Counted from the stretch's first letter, positions 7,421 through 16,117 are shown. The stretch is 37,444 bases of DNA from JAEKLB01 sp050249235 (GCA_050249235.1 JBFWQW010000016.1:1-37444), one strand, 5' to 3'. Program-made: numbers and translations. The notes: generated by a model not told the origin, from the letters alone.

Positions 7421-8562
7421 CAGCCCACCACCCCGGTCTGGACGTCGAGGTCGGCGCCGGGCGCGGCGTCGACGTCGGTGACCACCTCGGCCTGCTCGGC
7501 CACGGTGGGGGGCTTGGCGCCCGGCGCCGGGGCCGACGCCAGCCGGTTGACCGCGTCGATCAGCCCCCGCAGCCGCCCGTACGACCGGCGGTCGAACCGG
7601 AGCACCAGCCGGGCCAGCTCGAGGTGGTCCTTCGAGCTGACCTCGGGCGGGAAGGGGTCGCTGCGGCTGATCGAGCCCCGCACGAGGATGTCGCCGAACT
7701 CGGCGTTGAGGGCGGCCAGCTCGTCGTCGGTGGGCGAGGCCTGGAGCCGCAGGACGAGCCGGTCGCCCACGAAGCGCAGCGAGTGGTAGTTCCGGTAGAA
7801 GCCCTCGATCTCGGCGATGGCCGCGTCGACGGAGTCGGTGATGAGGTAGAGCGCCTCGTCGGCCGGCGCGATCATCCCGGCCCGGGCCACCTCCTCCCGG
7901 AGGAAGCGCTCGAGGCCCCGCCAGTAGGTCCCGCCCGGCATCTCCAGCAGCACGATCGGCGTCGGCACGCTCTTGCCCGTCTGGACGAGCGTGAGGAGCT
8001 CGAAGGTCTCGTCGAGCGTCCCGAAGCCGCCGGGCAGCGCCACGAAGGCCTCGGACTCCTTCATGAGCATCAGCTTCCGGGTGAAGAAGTACTTCATCTC
8101 GGTGAGCTTCGGGTCGCCGGCGATGATCTCGTTGGCGCCGCCCTCGAAGGGGAGCCTGATCAGGACGCCGATGGCGTTCTCGCGGCCGGCCCCCTCCATG
8201 CCCGCTTCCATCAGGCCCGGCCCGGCGCCGGTGACGACCATCCACGATCGGGCCGCCAGGCCACGGGCCACGGCCACCGTCTGGGTGTACAGCGGGTCGT
8301 CGCGCTGCACCCGGGCCGAGCCGAAGATCGTCACCTTCGAGTGGCGCCGGTAGGGGGCGAACATGGCGAAGGCCTCCCGCATCTCCTGCAGGGCGGCGTT
8401 CGTGATCTTCAGGTCGAGCCGGTCGGCCCGGTCGCCGGCGAGGGCGACGCCCGACGCCAGGATCTCGAAGAGCTGGTCACGGTCGACCCCGGCGCCGGCC
8501 CCGTCGAGGAGCTCCTCGATCAGGCCGTCCACCCGGGGGTCGCCGGTCGTCGGGTTCCGCAC
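7420..8562 (-). CDS. LOG family nucleoside-5'-monophosphate phosphoribohydrolase-like protein
   Basis: This 380-residue protein has a Rossmann-like LOG/TIGR00730 core. Landmarks are KVTIFGSARV, the VVTGAGPGLMEAGMEGA segment, and the PGGFGTLDE motif that forms the nucleotide site (family consensus PGGxGTxxE). LOG enzymes cleave base from nucleoside monophosphates, including cytokinin precursors. The protein is much longer than simple LOG proteins (about 180-200 residues): it has about 80 extra residues before the core and a C-terminal extension of about 120 residues. This matches a long LOG subclass known in actinomycetes. A GTG start at 8562 is chosen because homology begins soon after. It is coupled to the 55-residue gene downstream. 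Confidence 0.8.
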   Translation of the reverse strand: MRNPTTGDPRVDGLIEELLDGAGAGVDRDQLFEILASGVALAGDRADRLDLKITNAALQEMREAFAMFAPYRRHSKVTIFGSARVQRDDPLYTQTVAVARGLAARSWMVVTGAGPGLMEAGMEGAGRENAIGVLIRLPFEGGANEIIAGDPKLTEMKYFFTRKLMLMKESEAFVALPGGFGTLDETFELLTLVQTGKSVPTPIVLLEMPGGTYWRGLERFLREEVARAGMIAPADEALYLITDSVDAAIAEIEGFYRNYHSLRFVGDRLVLRLQASPTDDELAALNAEFGDILVRGSISRSDPFPPEVSSKDHLELARLVLRFDRRSYGRLRGLIDAVNRLASAPAPGAKPPTVAEQAEVVTDVDAAPGADLDVQTGVVG

Positions 8563-8636
8563 CGGCCCAGCCTGGCAGGAAGGGCCGGGTCCGGGGTGCA
8601 GCCCCCCACCCCCCGGGGTCCCAGACCGGGTGCAAC

Positions 8637-8680
8637 GCCCGGACCGTGGCTCGGACCGGCCCGGACCGTGGGTCAGACCG
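8637..8680 (-). repeat. 22-bp tandem repeat at the fbiC 3' end
   Basis: Two adjacent 22-bp units (8637-8658 and 8659-8680) differ at two positions. The unit nearer fbiC covers its TGA (8673-8675). The period is not a multiple of three, and the second unit has lost the stop, so this differs from the 15-bp stop-codon repeats elsewhere. Confidence 0.65.
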
Positions 8681-10979
8681 TGGCGGCCACCCGCCCGTAG
8701 AGCGTGGTGCGCTGCTCGAGGGGACGGCCGAGGGGTTCGACCCAGCGCCGGAACTCGGACTCGGTCATGCGCTGGCCGTGGCTGGCACCGGCCGCGCGGG
8801 AGATGTTCTCGTCCATCAGGGTGCCGCCGAGGTCGTTCACACCGGCCCGCAGGGCCTGGGTGACGCCGCCGCGACCCATCTTCACCCACGACACCTGGAT
8901 GTTGTCGATGGCGCCGGCGTAAGCGATGCGGCCCACGGCGTGCATCAGCAGGGCCTCCCGGAAGGTGGGCCCTGGCCGGGCCTTGCGTTGCAGGTAGATG
9001 GGCGCGGCCATGTGGACGAAGGGCAACGGCACGAACTCGGTGAACCCGCCCGTCTCCCGCTGCAGGGCCCTTGTGCGCACGATGTGGCGGGCCCAGTGCA
9101 CCGGCGCCTCGATCGAGCCGAACATGATCGTCACGTTCGAGCGGAGGCCGACCCCGTGGGCGGTGCGGTGGGCGTCGAGCCACTGCTCGGTGTCGACCTT
9201 GTCCGAACAGAGGACGGCCCGGATCTCGTCGTCGAGGATCTCGGCGGCCGTGCCCGGCAGCGTCTTCAAGCCGGCGGCCATGAGCCGGCGCAGGTAGTCG
9301 TCGAGCGGCTCGTCGAGGCGGCGAGCCCCTTCGGTGACCTCCAGGGCGGTGAAGCCGTGGATGTGGATGTCCGCCGCGGCCTCCTTCACCGCCCGGGCCA
9401 CGTCGACGTAGTAGTCGCCGTCGAAGTCGGGGTGGATGCCCCCCTGGAGGCACACCTCGGTGGCGCCCTCCGCGACGGCCTCCCGGACGCGGTCCTGGAT
9501 GTCCTCCAGCGTCAGCAGGTAGGGCTTGCCGCGGAGGTTCAGCGACAGCGGCCCCTTCGAGAAGGCGCAGAAGCGGCACTTGAACGTGCAGACGTTCGTG
9601 TAGTTGATGTTCCGGTTCGCCACCCAGGTGACGGCGTCGCCGACGAGCTGGCGCCGGAGGTCGTCGGCGACCTCGGCGACGGCCCGGACCTCGGGCCCCC
9701 GGGCGCCGAACAGGGTGACGATCTCCTCGACGCCGAGCTCCTGGCCGGCGAGGGCGCCGGCCAGCACCTCGCCCACCGCGCTGCCGGCCCGGGCCTGGCC
9801 GGCGAGCAGCTCGGGCGGATCCTGCTCGTCGCCGGCCGACCAGGTGCCGTCCCGTCCGAGTCCCTCGGCGTCGCTGCGGTCGAGCACGGGGAAGCGGACC
9901 CGGGGGTCGAGCCAGCGCTCCGGGTCGCGCACATAGGCGGGGTGGGCGGTGAGGCGGGGCGCCATGGTGAAGCCCCGGCCCTCCGTGACCTCCCGCAGCC
10001 GGTCGAGCTCGGGCCAGGGCCGCTCCGGGTTGACGTGGTCGGGCGTCACCGGGGACACCCCGCCCCAGTCGTCGATGCCGGCATCGAGCAGGCGGCCGAA
10101 GTCCTCGCTGAGGTTGGGCGGTGCCTGCACGTGCACGTCGAGAGGGAGCACCAGCCGGGCCAGGGCCACGGCCCGGAGGTAGGCGTCCTGCGGGCACGGC
10201 GGCGCGGCGTGCATGGCGGTGCCGGCCTTCGGCAGGAAGTTCTGGACGATCACCTCCTGGACGTGGCCGTGGCGGCGGTGGGCACCGGCGATGGCGACGA
10301 GGGCCGCCAGCCGGTCGACCTCGTCCTCGCCGATGCCCACCAGGATCCCCGTGGTGAACGGGATGGCCAGCTCGCCGGCCGCTTCGAGGGTGGCCAAGCG
10401 GCGCTCGGGCGCCTTGTCCGGCGAGCCCCGGTGGCAGTCGAGGTCGGCCCGCAGCGACTCGACCATCATCCCCTGCGAGGGGGCGACGCCTCGGAGCCGG
10501 GCCAGCTCGCCGGCCGAGAGGGCGCCGGCGTTGGCGTGGGGCAGCAGGCCGGTCTCGGCCAGCACGAGCTCGCACATGGCGACGAGGTGGTCGATCGTCG
10601 ATGCGTGGCCGTGGGCGGCCAGCCACTCGGCCGCCGCCGGGTAGCGGTCCTCCGGCCGCTCGCCGAGCGTGAACAGGGCCTCGTGGCAGCCGGCGGCGGC
10701 GCCGGCCCGGGCAATGGCGAGCACCTCGTCGGCCGACAGGTAGGGCGACCCGAGGCGGGCCGGCGGCTGAGCGAAGGTGCAGTAGCCACACCGGTCGTTG
10801 CACAGCATGGTCAGCGGGATGAAGACCTTGGGGGAGTAGGTGATCCTCGATCCGAAGGCCTGGTCGCGGCGGGCCGACGCCCGGTCCAGCAGCGCATCGG
10901 TCGGGAGGGCGAGCAGGTCGGCCAGGTCGGTGCGGTCGGCCAGGTCGGTGCGGGGGCCCTCGGGGCTGCGCTCGCTCAT
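8673..10979 (-). CDS. fbiC: FO synthase, fused CofG-CofH (FbiC)
   Basis: This bifunctional radical-SAM enzyme has 768 residues and makes 7,8-didemethyl-8-hydroxy-5-deazariboflavin, the chromophore of coenzyme F420, from tyrosine and a flavin precursor. There are two radical-SAM cysteine motifs of the form CxxxCxxC: CNDRCGYC at residues 60-67 in the CofG-like half and CTFKCRFC at about 464-471 in the CofH-like half. The length and domain order match actinomycete FbiC. The ATG overlaps the stop of the upstream hxlR gene by four bases (ATGA). An 18-bp perfect tandem duplication near the start (10917-10952) repeats RTDLAD. The F420-type oxidoreductase at 4446-5303 is a likely user of the cofactor. 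Confidence 0.95.
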   Translation of the reverse strand: MSERSPEGPRTDLADRTDLADLLALPTDALLDRASARRDQAFGSRITYSPKVFIPLTMLCNDRCGYCTFAQPPARLGSPYLSADEVLAIARAGAAAGCHEALFTLGERPEDRYPAAAEWLAAHGHASTIDHLVAMCELVLAETGLLPHANAGALSAGELARLRGVAPSQGMMVESLRADLDCHRGSPDKAPERRLATLEAAGELAIPFTTGILVGIGEDEVDRLAALVAIAGAHRRHGHVQEVIVQNFLPKAGTAMHAAPPCPQDAYLRAVALARLVLPLDVHVQAPPNLSEDFGRLLDAGIDDWGGVSPVTPDHVNPERPWPELDRLREVTEGRGFTMAPRLTAHPAYVRDPERWLDPRVRFPVLDRSDAEGLGRDGTWSAGDEQDPPELLAGQARAGSAVGEVLAGALAGQELGVEEIVTLFGARGPEVRAVAEVADDLRRQLVGDAVTWVANRNINYTNVCTFKCRFCAFSKGPLSLNLRGKPYLLTLEDIQDRVREAVAEGATEVCLQGGIHPDFDGDYYVDVARAVKEAAADIHIHGFTALEVTEGARRLDEPLDDYLRRLMAAGLKTLPGTAAEILDDEIRAVLCSDKVDTEQWLDAHRTAHGVGLRSNVTIMFGSIEAPVHWARHIVRTRALQRETGGFTEFVPLPFVHMAAPIYLQRKARPGPTFREALLMHAVGRIAYAGAIDNIQVSWVKMGRGGVTQALRAGVNDLGGTLMDENISRAAGASHGQRMTESEFRRWVEPLGRPLEQRTTLYGRVAATV
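10917..10952 (-). repeat. 18-bp perfect tandem duplication inside fbiC
   Basis: Two identical 18-bp units encode RTDLAD twice near residue 10 of FbiC. It keeps the reading frame and lies in the variable N-terminal region before the radical-SAM core. Confidence 0.85.
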
Positions 10980-11416
10980 CGGTACGTCTCCTCGAGGTGC
11001 CGGCTGCGGATCTGGCCGGGGCGGATGGTGGTGTCGCAGTGCCAGCACACGAAGGCCTGGTCGAGCGGCTCGCCGCAATGCTCGTGCACGAGGACGAGGG
11101 GCGGATCGCCTCCGGCCAGGTGCTTGTCGCCCCAGCGCATGAGGGCGACGAGGGCGGGGGAGAGGTCGACCCCCTTCGGCGTGAGCCGGTACTCGAAGCG
11201 GGCCGGGCGCTCGCAGTACTGGCGGCGCTCGAGGATCCCGTGGTCGACGAGGCGCCCGAGCCGGTCGGTGAGCACGTTGCGGGCGATGCCGAGGTCCTCC
11301 TGGAAGGCGTCGAATCGCCGGACGCCGCGGAACGCGTCGCGGAGGATGAGGAACGTCCAGCGGTCGCCGATCAGGGCCAGCGTGCCGGCGATGGAGCAGT
11401 CGGGGGCCTCGTGCAC
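10976..11416 (-). CDS. HxlR-family transcriptional regulator, coupled to fbiC
   Basis: This 146-residue protein has a winged helix-turn-helix of the HxlR type: CSIAGTLALIGDRWTFLILR is the family signature, followed by RFDAFQEDLGIARNVLTDRL (recognition region) and LERRQYCERPARFEYRLTP (wing). The C-terminal third has an HCGE...CWHC segment that could bind a metal. HxlR proteins often sense aldehydes, quinones or redox stress through cysteines. Its TGA overlaps the ATG of fbiC by four bases, so regulator and FO synthase are co-translated. A leaderless promoter and an inverted repeat lie just upstream, suggesting autoregulation of the operon. Confidence 0.88.
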   Translation of the reverse strand: MHEAPDCSIAGTLALIGDRWTFLILRDAFRGVRRFDAFQEDLGIARNVLTDRLGRLVDHGILERRQYCERPARFEYRLTPKGVDLSPALVALMRWGDKHLAGGDPPLVLVHEHCGEPLDQAFVCWHCDTTIRPGQIRSRHLEETYR

Positions 11417-11422
11417 CGGCGC

Positions 11423-11455
11423 AACCTAGCGCGTGGGTTTCGATCTGCAACCCAC
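11423..11455 (-). promoter_or_regulatory. hxlR-fbiC promoter and inverted-repeat operator
   Basis: On the minus strand -35 TTGCAG (11450-11445) and -10 TAGGTT (11428-11423) have a 16-base spacer. The -10 ends 6 bases before the GTG start at 11416. A perfect inverted repeat GTGGGTT/AACCCAC (11433-11439 and 11449-11455, 9-base gap) covers the -35 and spacer, as a repressor operator would. The repressor is inferred to be the HxlR protein. Confidence 0.55.
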
Positions 11456-11535
11456 TCGCGGCGGGGCCAGCCGGGGCCGCACCGGCGACGGCAGCCGGGG
11501 CGCACGGACGCGCAGCCGCCGGCGGAGAGGAGCGC

Positions 11536-12627
11536 TCAGCGGAGGGTGGCCGCCTTCTCCGAGAGCGTGGCGTGGAGCTCGTCGAAGGCCTTCGCGAACG
11601 ACGCCACCCCTTCGTCCTCGAGCACCCGGCTCACGTCGTCGAGGTCGACGCCCACGGATTCGAGGCCCCGGAACACGGCTTCGGCGTCGTCTCGGTCTGC
11701 GTCGATCCGCCGGGCCAGGGTTCCCTCGGCCTCGAACAGCTCGAGCGTTCCCTCCGGGAGGGTGTTCACCGTGTCGGGGCCGATGAGCTCGTCGACGTAG
11801 AGGGTCGGGCGGTAGGCGGGGTTCTTCGTGGAGGTGGACGCCCACAGGGGCCGCTGCAGGTTGGCGCCACGGGCGAGGAGCGCGTCCCAGCGGGGGCCGC
11901 GGAAGGTGTCCCGGAACGCGGCGTAGGCCAGGCGGGCCTGGGCGACGGCCGTGCGGCCGCGGAGGGCCAGCGCGTCGGGCGTGCCGATCTCCTCGAGCCG
12001 GCGGTCGACCTCGGTGTCGACCCGGCTCACGAAGAACGAGGCCACGCTGCGCACGTCGCCGAGGTCACCGGGGCGGGCCTCGAGACCGGCCAGGTAGGCC
12101 TCCATCACCTCCCGGTAGCGGGGGAGGCCGAAGATGAGCGTGATGTTGACGTTGCGCCCCTCGGCCGTGAGGCGCTCGACGGCGGGCACGCCCTCGGCCG
12201 TGGCCGGGACCTTCACCATGAGGTTGGGCCGGGCGATGTCGTCGCCGAAGGCCCGGGCCGCCACCACGCTGGCCTCCGTGTCACGAGCCAGGTCGGGCGC
12301 CAGCTCGAGCGAGACGTAGCCGTCGAGGCCGTCGCTGGCTGCGTGCACCGGCGCGAAGAGGTCGAGGGCGGCGTCGATGTCGTCGCGGACCATGCGCCAG
12401 TACGCGGTGTCGACGTCGGCCCCGCCCGCCACCAGCGCCGCGAACTGCTCGTCGTAGGCGTCGCCGGCCGTCATGGCCTTCTGGAAGATGGACGGATTCG
12501 AGGTGCAGCCGAGCACGCCTCGGGCGATCCACGAGGCGAAGGTGCCGTCGACGAGCCAGTCGCGGCGGAGGTTGTCCAGCCAGGGGCTCTGGCCGAAGCG
12601 GTCGTGGAGCTGGCGGAGATCGGGCAT
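11536..12627 (-). CDS. tal: Transaldolase
   Basis: This 363-residue transaldolase moves a dihydroxyacetone unit between sugar phosphates in the pentose phosphate pathway. Visible landmarks are GVLGCTSNPSIFQKA (substrate phosphate region), LMVKVPATAEGVPA, VNITLIFGLPRY and LWASTSTKNPAYRP, which carries the Schiff-base lysine. It is the longer actinomycete/cyanobacterial type rather than the roughly 220-residue type. It lies 5 bases downstream of the transketolase stop, so the two enzymes of the non-oxidative branch are one operon. The ATG at 12627 fits the start of homology. Confidence 0.95.
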   Translation of the reverse strand: MPDLRQLHDRFGQSPWLDNLRRDWLVDGTFASWIARGVLGCTSNPSIFQKAMTAGDAYDEQFAALVAGGADVDTAYWRMVRDDIDAALDLFAPVHAASDGLDGYVSLELAPDLARDTEASVVAARAFGDDIARPNLMVKVPATAEGVPAVERLTAEGRNVNITLIFGLPRYREVMEAYLAGLEARPGDLGDVRSVASFFVSRVDTEVDRRLEEIGTPDALALRGRTAVAQARLAYAAFRDTFRGPRWDALLARGANLQRPLWASTSTKNPAYRPTLYVDELIGPDTVNTLPEGTLELFEAEGTLARRIDADRDDAEAVFRGLESVGVDLDDVSRVLEDEGVASFAKAFDELHATLSEKAATLR

Positions 12628-12632
12628 CGGCG

Positions 12633-14642
12633 TCAGCCCCGGGCCTCGGGCCCGCCCTCGTCGGGAGCAAGGTCGTCGAGCAGCTGGCGGGCCCGGTCGA
12701 CGACGGCATCGGCGGTGAAGCCGAGGCGGGCCAGCGCCACCCCGCCGGGCGCGGACTCGCCGAAGCGGTCGAGGGCCACCACGTCGTCGGCCCAGCGGTC
12801 CCACCCGAACGAGGCGCCGGCCTCGACGGCGAGGGTCGGCACCTCCACGGGGAGCACGTCGTCCCGGTAGGACTCGGTCTGCCCGGCGAAGAGGTCCCAG
12901 GAGGGCATCGACACGACGCGGACGGACAGACCGTCGACCTCGCGGAGAACCCTGGCCGCGTCGACGCAGAGGTGCACCTCGCTCCCGGTGCCGATCAGCA
13001 CGAGGTCGCAGGCACCGTCGTGGGGCCCGCCGTCGTCGAGCACGTACGCACCCCGGAGCACGCCCTCGTTGCCGGCGGTGCCCTCGAGCACGGGGAGGTC
13101 CTGGCGGCTGAGCACCAACCCCACCGGGCCGTCGGCGTCGATGGCCACCCGCCAGGCCTGGGCCGTCTCGTTGGCGTCGGCCGGGCGGAGGAGGCGGAGC
13201 CCGGGGATGGCCCGCAGGCCGGCCAGCTGCTCGACCGGCTGGTGGGTCGGCCCGTCCTCGCCGACGCCGACGGAGTCGTGGGTCCAGACGAACACCACGT
13301 GGGCCCGGCTGATGGCCGCGAGGCGGACGGCCGGCTTCATGTAGTCGGAGAACACGAAGAAGGTGCCGCCGATGGGGAGCACGCCGCCGTGGAGGGCGGC
13401 GCCGTTCATCGCCGCGGCCATGCCGTGCTCGCGGATGCCGAAGAAGAGCTGGCGGCCTCCCGGCGAGTCGGCCCGCTGGACGCCGTCACGCAGCACCGTG
13501 TTGGTGTTCTCCGTGAGGTCGGCGCCGCCGCCGACCAGCCCGGGCACCACGTCGAGCACGGCGTCGAGCACCAGACCGCTGGCCTTGCGGGTGGCGAGCG
13601 TCTCGCCCGGGGCCCACACGGGCAGCTTCGACTCCCACCCCGTGAGGCCACGACCCCGGAGGCAGGCCTCGAAGGCGCTCCGGTCGTGGTCGACCGTGGC
13701 CCGGCGCCGCTCCCACGCCTCCCGCTCGGCCCGGCCGCGGGCGCCGCGCTCGCGGTAGAAGGCGAGGACGTCGTCGGGCACGACGAAGGACTCGTCGGCC
13801 GGGAGGCCGAGCACCTCCTTCGTGCGCCGCACCTCGTCGGCGTCGAGGCCGAGCCCGTGGGCGGCGGCGGTGTCGGTGGCGTTCGGGGAGGGCGTGCCGA
13901 TGTGCGTCCGCAGGACCACCATCGTCGGTCGACCCTCGACGGCGACGGCCCGCCGGAGCACCGCTTCGAGCGCATCGGGGTCGTCGCCGATCTCGCCCGC
14001 CTCCTCGACGTGCCAGCCGTAGGCGCGGAAGCGCCCGGCGGCGTCGTCGCCGTAGGCGAGGTCGGTGGCGCCGTCGATGGTGATCCGGTTGTCGTCGTAG
14101 ACGCAGACGAGCCGGTCGAGCCCGAGGTGGCCGGCGAGCGATGCCGCCTCGTGGCTGATGCCCTCCTGGAGGTCGCCGTCGCCGCAGGTGACGAAGATCC
14201 GGTGGTCGCACAGCTCGGGGCCGAACCGGGCCCGGGTCCAGCGCTCGGCGACGGCCATGCCGACCGCGTTCGCGAAGCCCTGACCGAGGGGACCGGTCGT
14301 CACCTCCACACCGGGGGTGTGGTTGCGCTCGGGGTGGCCCGGGGTGCGCGAGCCGAACTGCCGGAAGGCCTTCAGGTCGTCGAGCGAGAGGTCGTAGCCG
14401 GTGAGGTGGAGCAACGAGTAGAGGAGGATCGAGGCGTGGCCGTTCGAGAGGACGAAGCGGTCGCGGTCCGGCCACTCCGGCTCGCCGGGATCGTGGCGCA
14501 GGATGCGGGTGAACAGCACGTGGGCCAGCGGCGCCAGCGCCATGGCCGTGCCCTGGTGCCCGCTCTTCGCCGCGAGCGGGGCATCCATCGCGAGGCCGCG
14601 GATCACGGCGATCCCGCGTGCCTCCAGCTCGTCGCCGCCCAC
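12633..14642 (-). CDS. tkt: Transketolase
   Basis: This 669-residue thiamine-diphosphate enzyme acts in the pentose phosphate pathway. The ThDP motif GDG...NN is seen as GDGDLQEGISHEAAS through VYDDNRITIDG. FVLSNGHASILLYSLLHLTG and GPLGQGFANAVGMAVAE are N-domain signatures, and HDSVGVGEDGPTHQP is the pyrimidine-domain signature. The family stretch usually reading KSGHPGTAMALAP has Gln in place of Pro here. The GTG start is supported by a TAGGGT -10 six bases upstream. It heads the tkt-tal operon and is divergent from a tetR gene (121-bp gap). Confidence 0.95.
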   Translation of the reverse strand: MGGDELEARGIAVIRGLAMDAPLAAKSGHQGTAMALAPLAHVLFTRILRHDPGEPEWPDRDRFVLSNGHASILLYSLLHLTGYDLSLDDLKAFRQFGSRTPGHPERNHTPGVEVTTGPLGQGFANAVGMAVAERWTRARFGPELCDHRIFVTCGDGDLQEGISHEAASLAGHLGLDRLVCVYDDNRITIDGATDLAYGDDAAGRFRAYGWHVEEAGEIGDDPDALEAVLRRAVAVEGRPTMVVLRTHIGTPSPNATDTAAAHGLGLDADEVRRTKEVLGLPADESFVVPDDVLAFYRERGARGRAEREAWERRRATVDHDRSAFEACLRGRGLTGWESKLPVWAPGETLATRKASGLVLDAVLDVVPGLVGGGADLTENTNTVLRDGVQRADSPGGRQLFFGIREHGMAAAMNGAALHGGVLPIGGTFFVFSDYMKPAVRLAAISRAHVVFVWTHDSVGVGEDGPTHQPVEQLAGLRAIPGLRLLRPADANETAQAWRVAIDADGPVGLVLSRQDLPVLEGTAGNEGVLRGAYVLDDGGPHDGACDLVLIGTGSEVHLCVDAARVLREVDGLSVRVVSMPSWDLFAGQTESYRDDVLPVEVPTLAVEAGASFGWDRWADDVVALDRFGESAPGGVALARLGFTADAVVDRARQLLDDLAPDEGGPEARG

Positions 14643-14648
14643 CGGCCC

Positions 14649-14654
14649 ACCCTA
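14649..14654 (-). promoter_or_regulatory. -10 element for tkt, leaderless
   Basis: TAGGGT on the minus strand lies 6 bases before the GTG at 14642. No good -35 is visible at 17 bases. Confidence 0.45.
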
Positions 14655-14738
14655 CCCAGCGGCCGCGGGCACGCTCGCGGGCGGATGGGGCCGGGCCACC
14701 GGGCCGAACCACGTGGCGCCCACATCGACGTCACTCGG

Positions 14739-14763
14739 AAGGGTGGTCGGTACCCTGCAACCC
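14739..14763 (+). promoter_or_regulatory. -10 element and possible operator for the tetR gene
   Basis: TACCCT (14751-14756) lies 7 bases before the GTG at 14764. It is embedded in an imperfect symmetrical sequence with outer GGGT and ACCC arms around GGTACC, a plausible site for TetR autorepression. The symmetry is off by one base, so this is weak. Confidence 0.35.
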
Positions 14764-15375
14764 GTGGCGACGGCCGAGAGCAGCCTGTCGACGCGAGAGG
14801 CGATCGTCACCGCAGCCATGTCGCTGTTCGCCGAGCGCGGGTACGACGGGACGTCCCTCAACGACATCGCCGACGTCGTGGGCATCCGCCGCCCGAGCGT
14901 CCTGCACCACTTCGCCTCCAAGAGCGCCATCTACCAGGAGGTCTTCACCCGGGCCGTGGCCGACTTCGGACTTCGGGTGGAGGAGGCCGTGCTCGGCCCC
15001 CGGGAGGGCTGGCGGCTCGTCGACCACGTCCTCGAGGCCAGCTTCGACTTCTTCGTCGCCAACCCCGAGTTCGTCCTGCTGGTGGGGCGCCAGGCCATCG
15101 AGGGGCCGGACCAGCACGGCGTCGACCTCGGCGTCGGCCTCCGGCCCTACTTCCAGCGGGCGGTGCGGTTCTTCGAGCGGGAGATGGCCGACGGCCGCTT
15201 CCGCCGCCAGGATCCCGAGCAGATGCTGCTCACGGGGTTCGCCGGCATCGTCGGCTACTTCCGTGACGCCGCCTTCATCGGTGCGCTCCTCGGCGAGGAC
15301 CCCCTCGGCGACCGGGCCCTCACCCGCCGGCTCGACCACATGCGCGACTTCTTCCGTGCCGCGCTGACCCCCTGA
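14764..15375 (+). CDS. TetR-family transcriptional regulator
   Basis: This 203-residue protein has an N-terminal TetR helix-turn-helix: REAIVTAAMSLFAERGYDGT, then SLNDIADVVGIRRPSVLHHF and SKSAIYQEVF. The C-terminal ligand domain is helical with no diagnostic residues, so the effector is unknown. The GTG start at 14764 matches the start of homology and sits 7 bases after a -10 hexamer. The divergent neighbour is tkt-tal and the downstream neighbour is a LON-domain gene 60 bases away. Either could be its target; the sequence does not decide. Confidence 0.88.
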   Translation: MATAESSLSTREAIVTAAMSLFAERGYDGTSLNDIADVVGIRRPSVLHHFASKSAIYQEVFTRAVADFGLRVEEAVLGPREGWRLVDHVLEASFDFFVANPEFVLLVGRQAIEGPDQHGVDLGVGLRPYFQRAVRFFEREMADGRFRRQDPEQMLLTGFAGIVGYFRDAAFIGALLGEDPLGDRALTRRLDHMRDFFRAALTP

Positions 15376-15435
15376 GGGTCGGGCCGGTGTCCTCGTGCGG
15401 CGCCACCCCGCGCCGGGCCGGCTGAGCGCCGCCCG

Positions 15436-16050
15436 ATGGCGACGCCGATGTTCCCGCTGGGCTCGACGCTCGTGCCCTACTCGTTGCTCCCGCTGCGGGT
15501 GTTCGAGCCCCGCTACCTCGAGCTGGTGCGCGACTGCCTCGAGGCCGACCGCGAGTTCGGCGTCGTCCTCATCGAGCGGGGCTACGAGGTCGGCGGGGGC
15601 GACACCCGCTTCGACGTCGGGTGCGTGGCCCGGATCGTCGACGTCCGCACCGAGGGCCGGATGCTCCGCGTCCTCGCGGTCGGCGACCGCCGGGCGCGGG
15701 TGGTCGAGTGGCTCCCGGACGGTCCCTATCCGCGGGCCGAGCTCGAGGACTGGCCGGAGCCCGATCCCGATCCGGAGCCGGGCCTCGAGGACGAGCTCGC
15801 CGTCACCCTCGCCCGGTCCCGCCGGGTCCTGGCCCTCGCCTCCGAGCTCGGCCAGGGCCGGGCGCCGGCCACGGTGGTGATCTCCGACGATCCCGTCGTG
15901 GCGTCCCACCAGCTCACGGCGGTGGTGCCGGTGAGCGAGCTCGACCGGCTCCAACTCCTGGCCGAGCCGACCGCGGGCGGGCGGCTGCGACGGCTCAGGG
16001 CCCTGCTCGACGACGTGGAGGTGCTGCTCTCGCACCAGCTGGGCACCTGA
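15436..16050 (+). CDS. LON substrate-binding domain protein
   Basis: This 204-residue protein consists of the LON N-terminal domain (PF02190) alone, without the ATPase or protease parts. The typical opening MFPLGSTLVPYSLLPLRVFEPRYLELV and the later FGVVLIERGYEVGGGD, VARIVDV and GRMLRVLAVGDRR follow the family's beta-rich core, and a helical C-terminal bundle follows. Stand-alone LON-domain proteins are widespread in actinomycetes and of unclear function, possibly peptide or protein binding. It probably shares a transcript with the tetR gene upstream. Confidence 0.8.
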   Translation: MATPMFPLGSTLVPYSLLPLRVFEPRYLELVRDCLEADREFGVVLIERGYEVGGGDTRFDVGCVARIVDVRTEGRMLRVLAVGDRRARVVEWLPDGPYPRAELEDWPEPDPDPEPGLEDELAVTLARSRRVLALASELGQGRAPATVVISDDPVVASHQLTAVVPVSELDRLQLLAEPTAGGRLRRLRALLDDVEVLLSHQLGT

Positions 16051-16055
16051 CGCCG

Positions 16056-16117
16056 TAGTCTGCGCGGACCACGGATCGCGTGCGGACCGGCCGCAGGCCC
16101 GTGGGAGAAGGAGCGGT
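16056..16117 (+). promoter_or_regulatory. Promoter and ribosome-binding site of the membrane-protein operon
   Basis: A TAGTCT -10 hexamer (16056-16061) starts 6 bases after the LON-gene stop. A leader of about 50 bases ends in an AAGGAG ribosome-binding site about 6 bases before the GTG at 16118. This is one of the few leadered starts in the window. Confidence 0.4.

Noticed and set aside
7070..7789. A 239-codon plus-strand frame across the gene-free gap and into the LOG gene
   Set aside because: Most of it lies antisense to the LOG gene and its small partner, and the amino-acid composition is typical of antisense frames in GC-rich DNA.
8637..8680. The 22-bp tandem repeat at the fbiC end as a member of the stop-codon repeat set
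   Set aside because: The period is not a multiple of three and only one unit carries the stop, so it does not duplicate the stop in frame.
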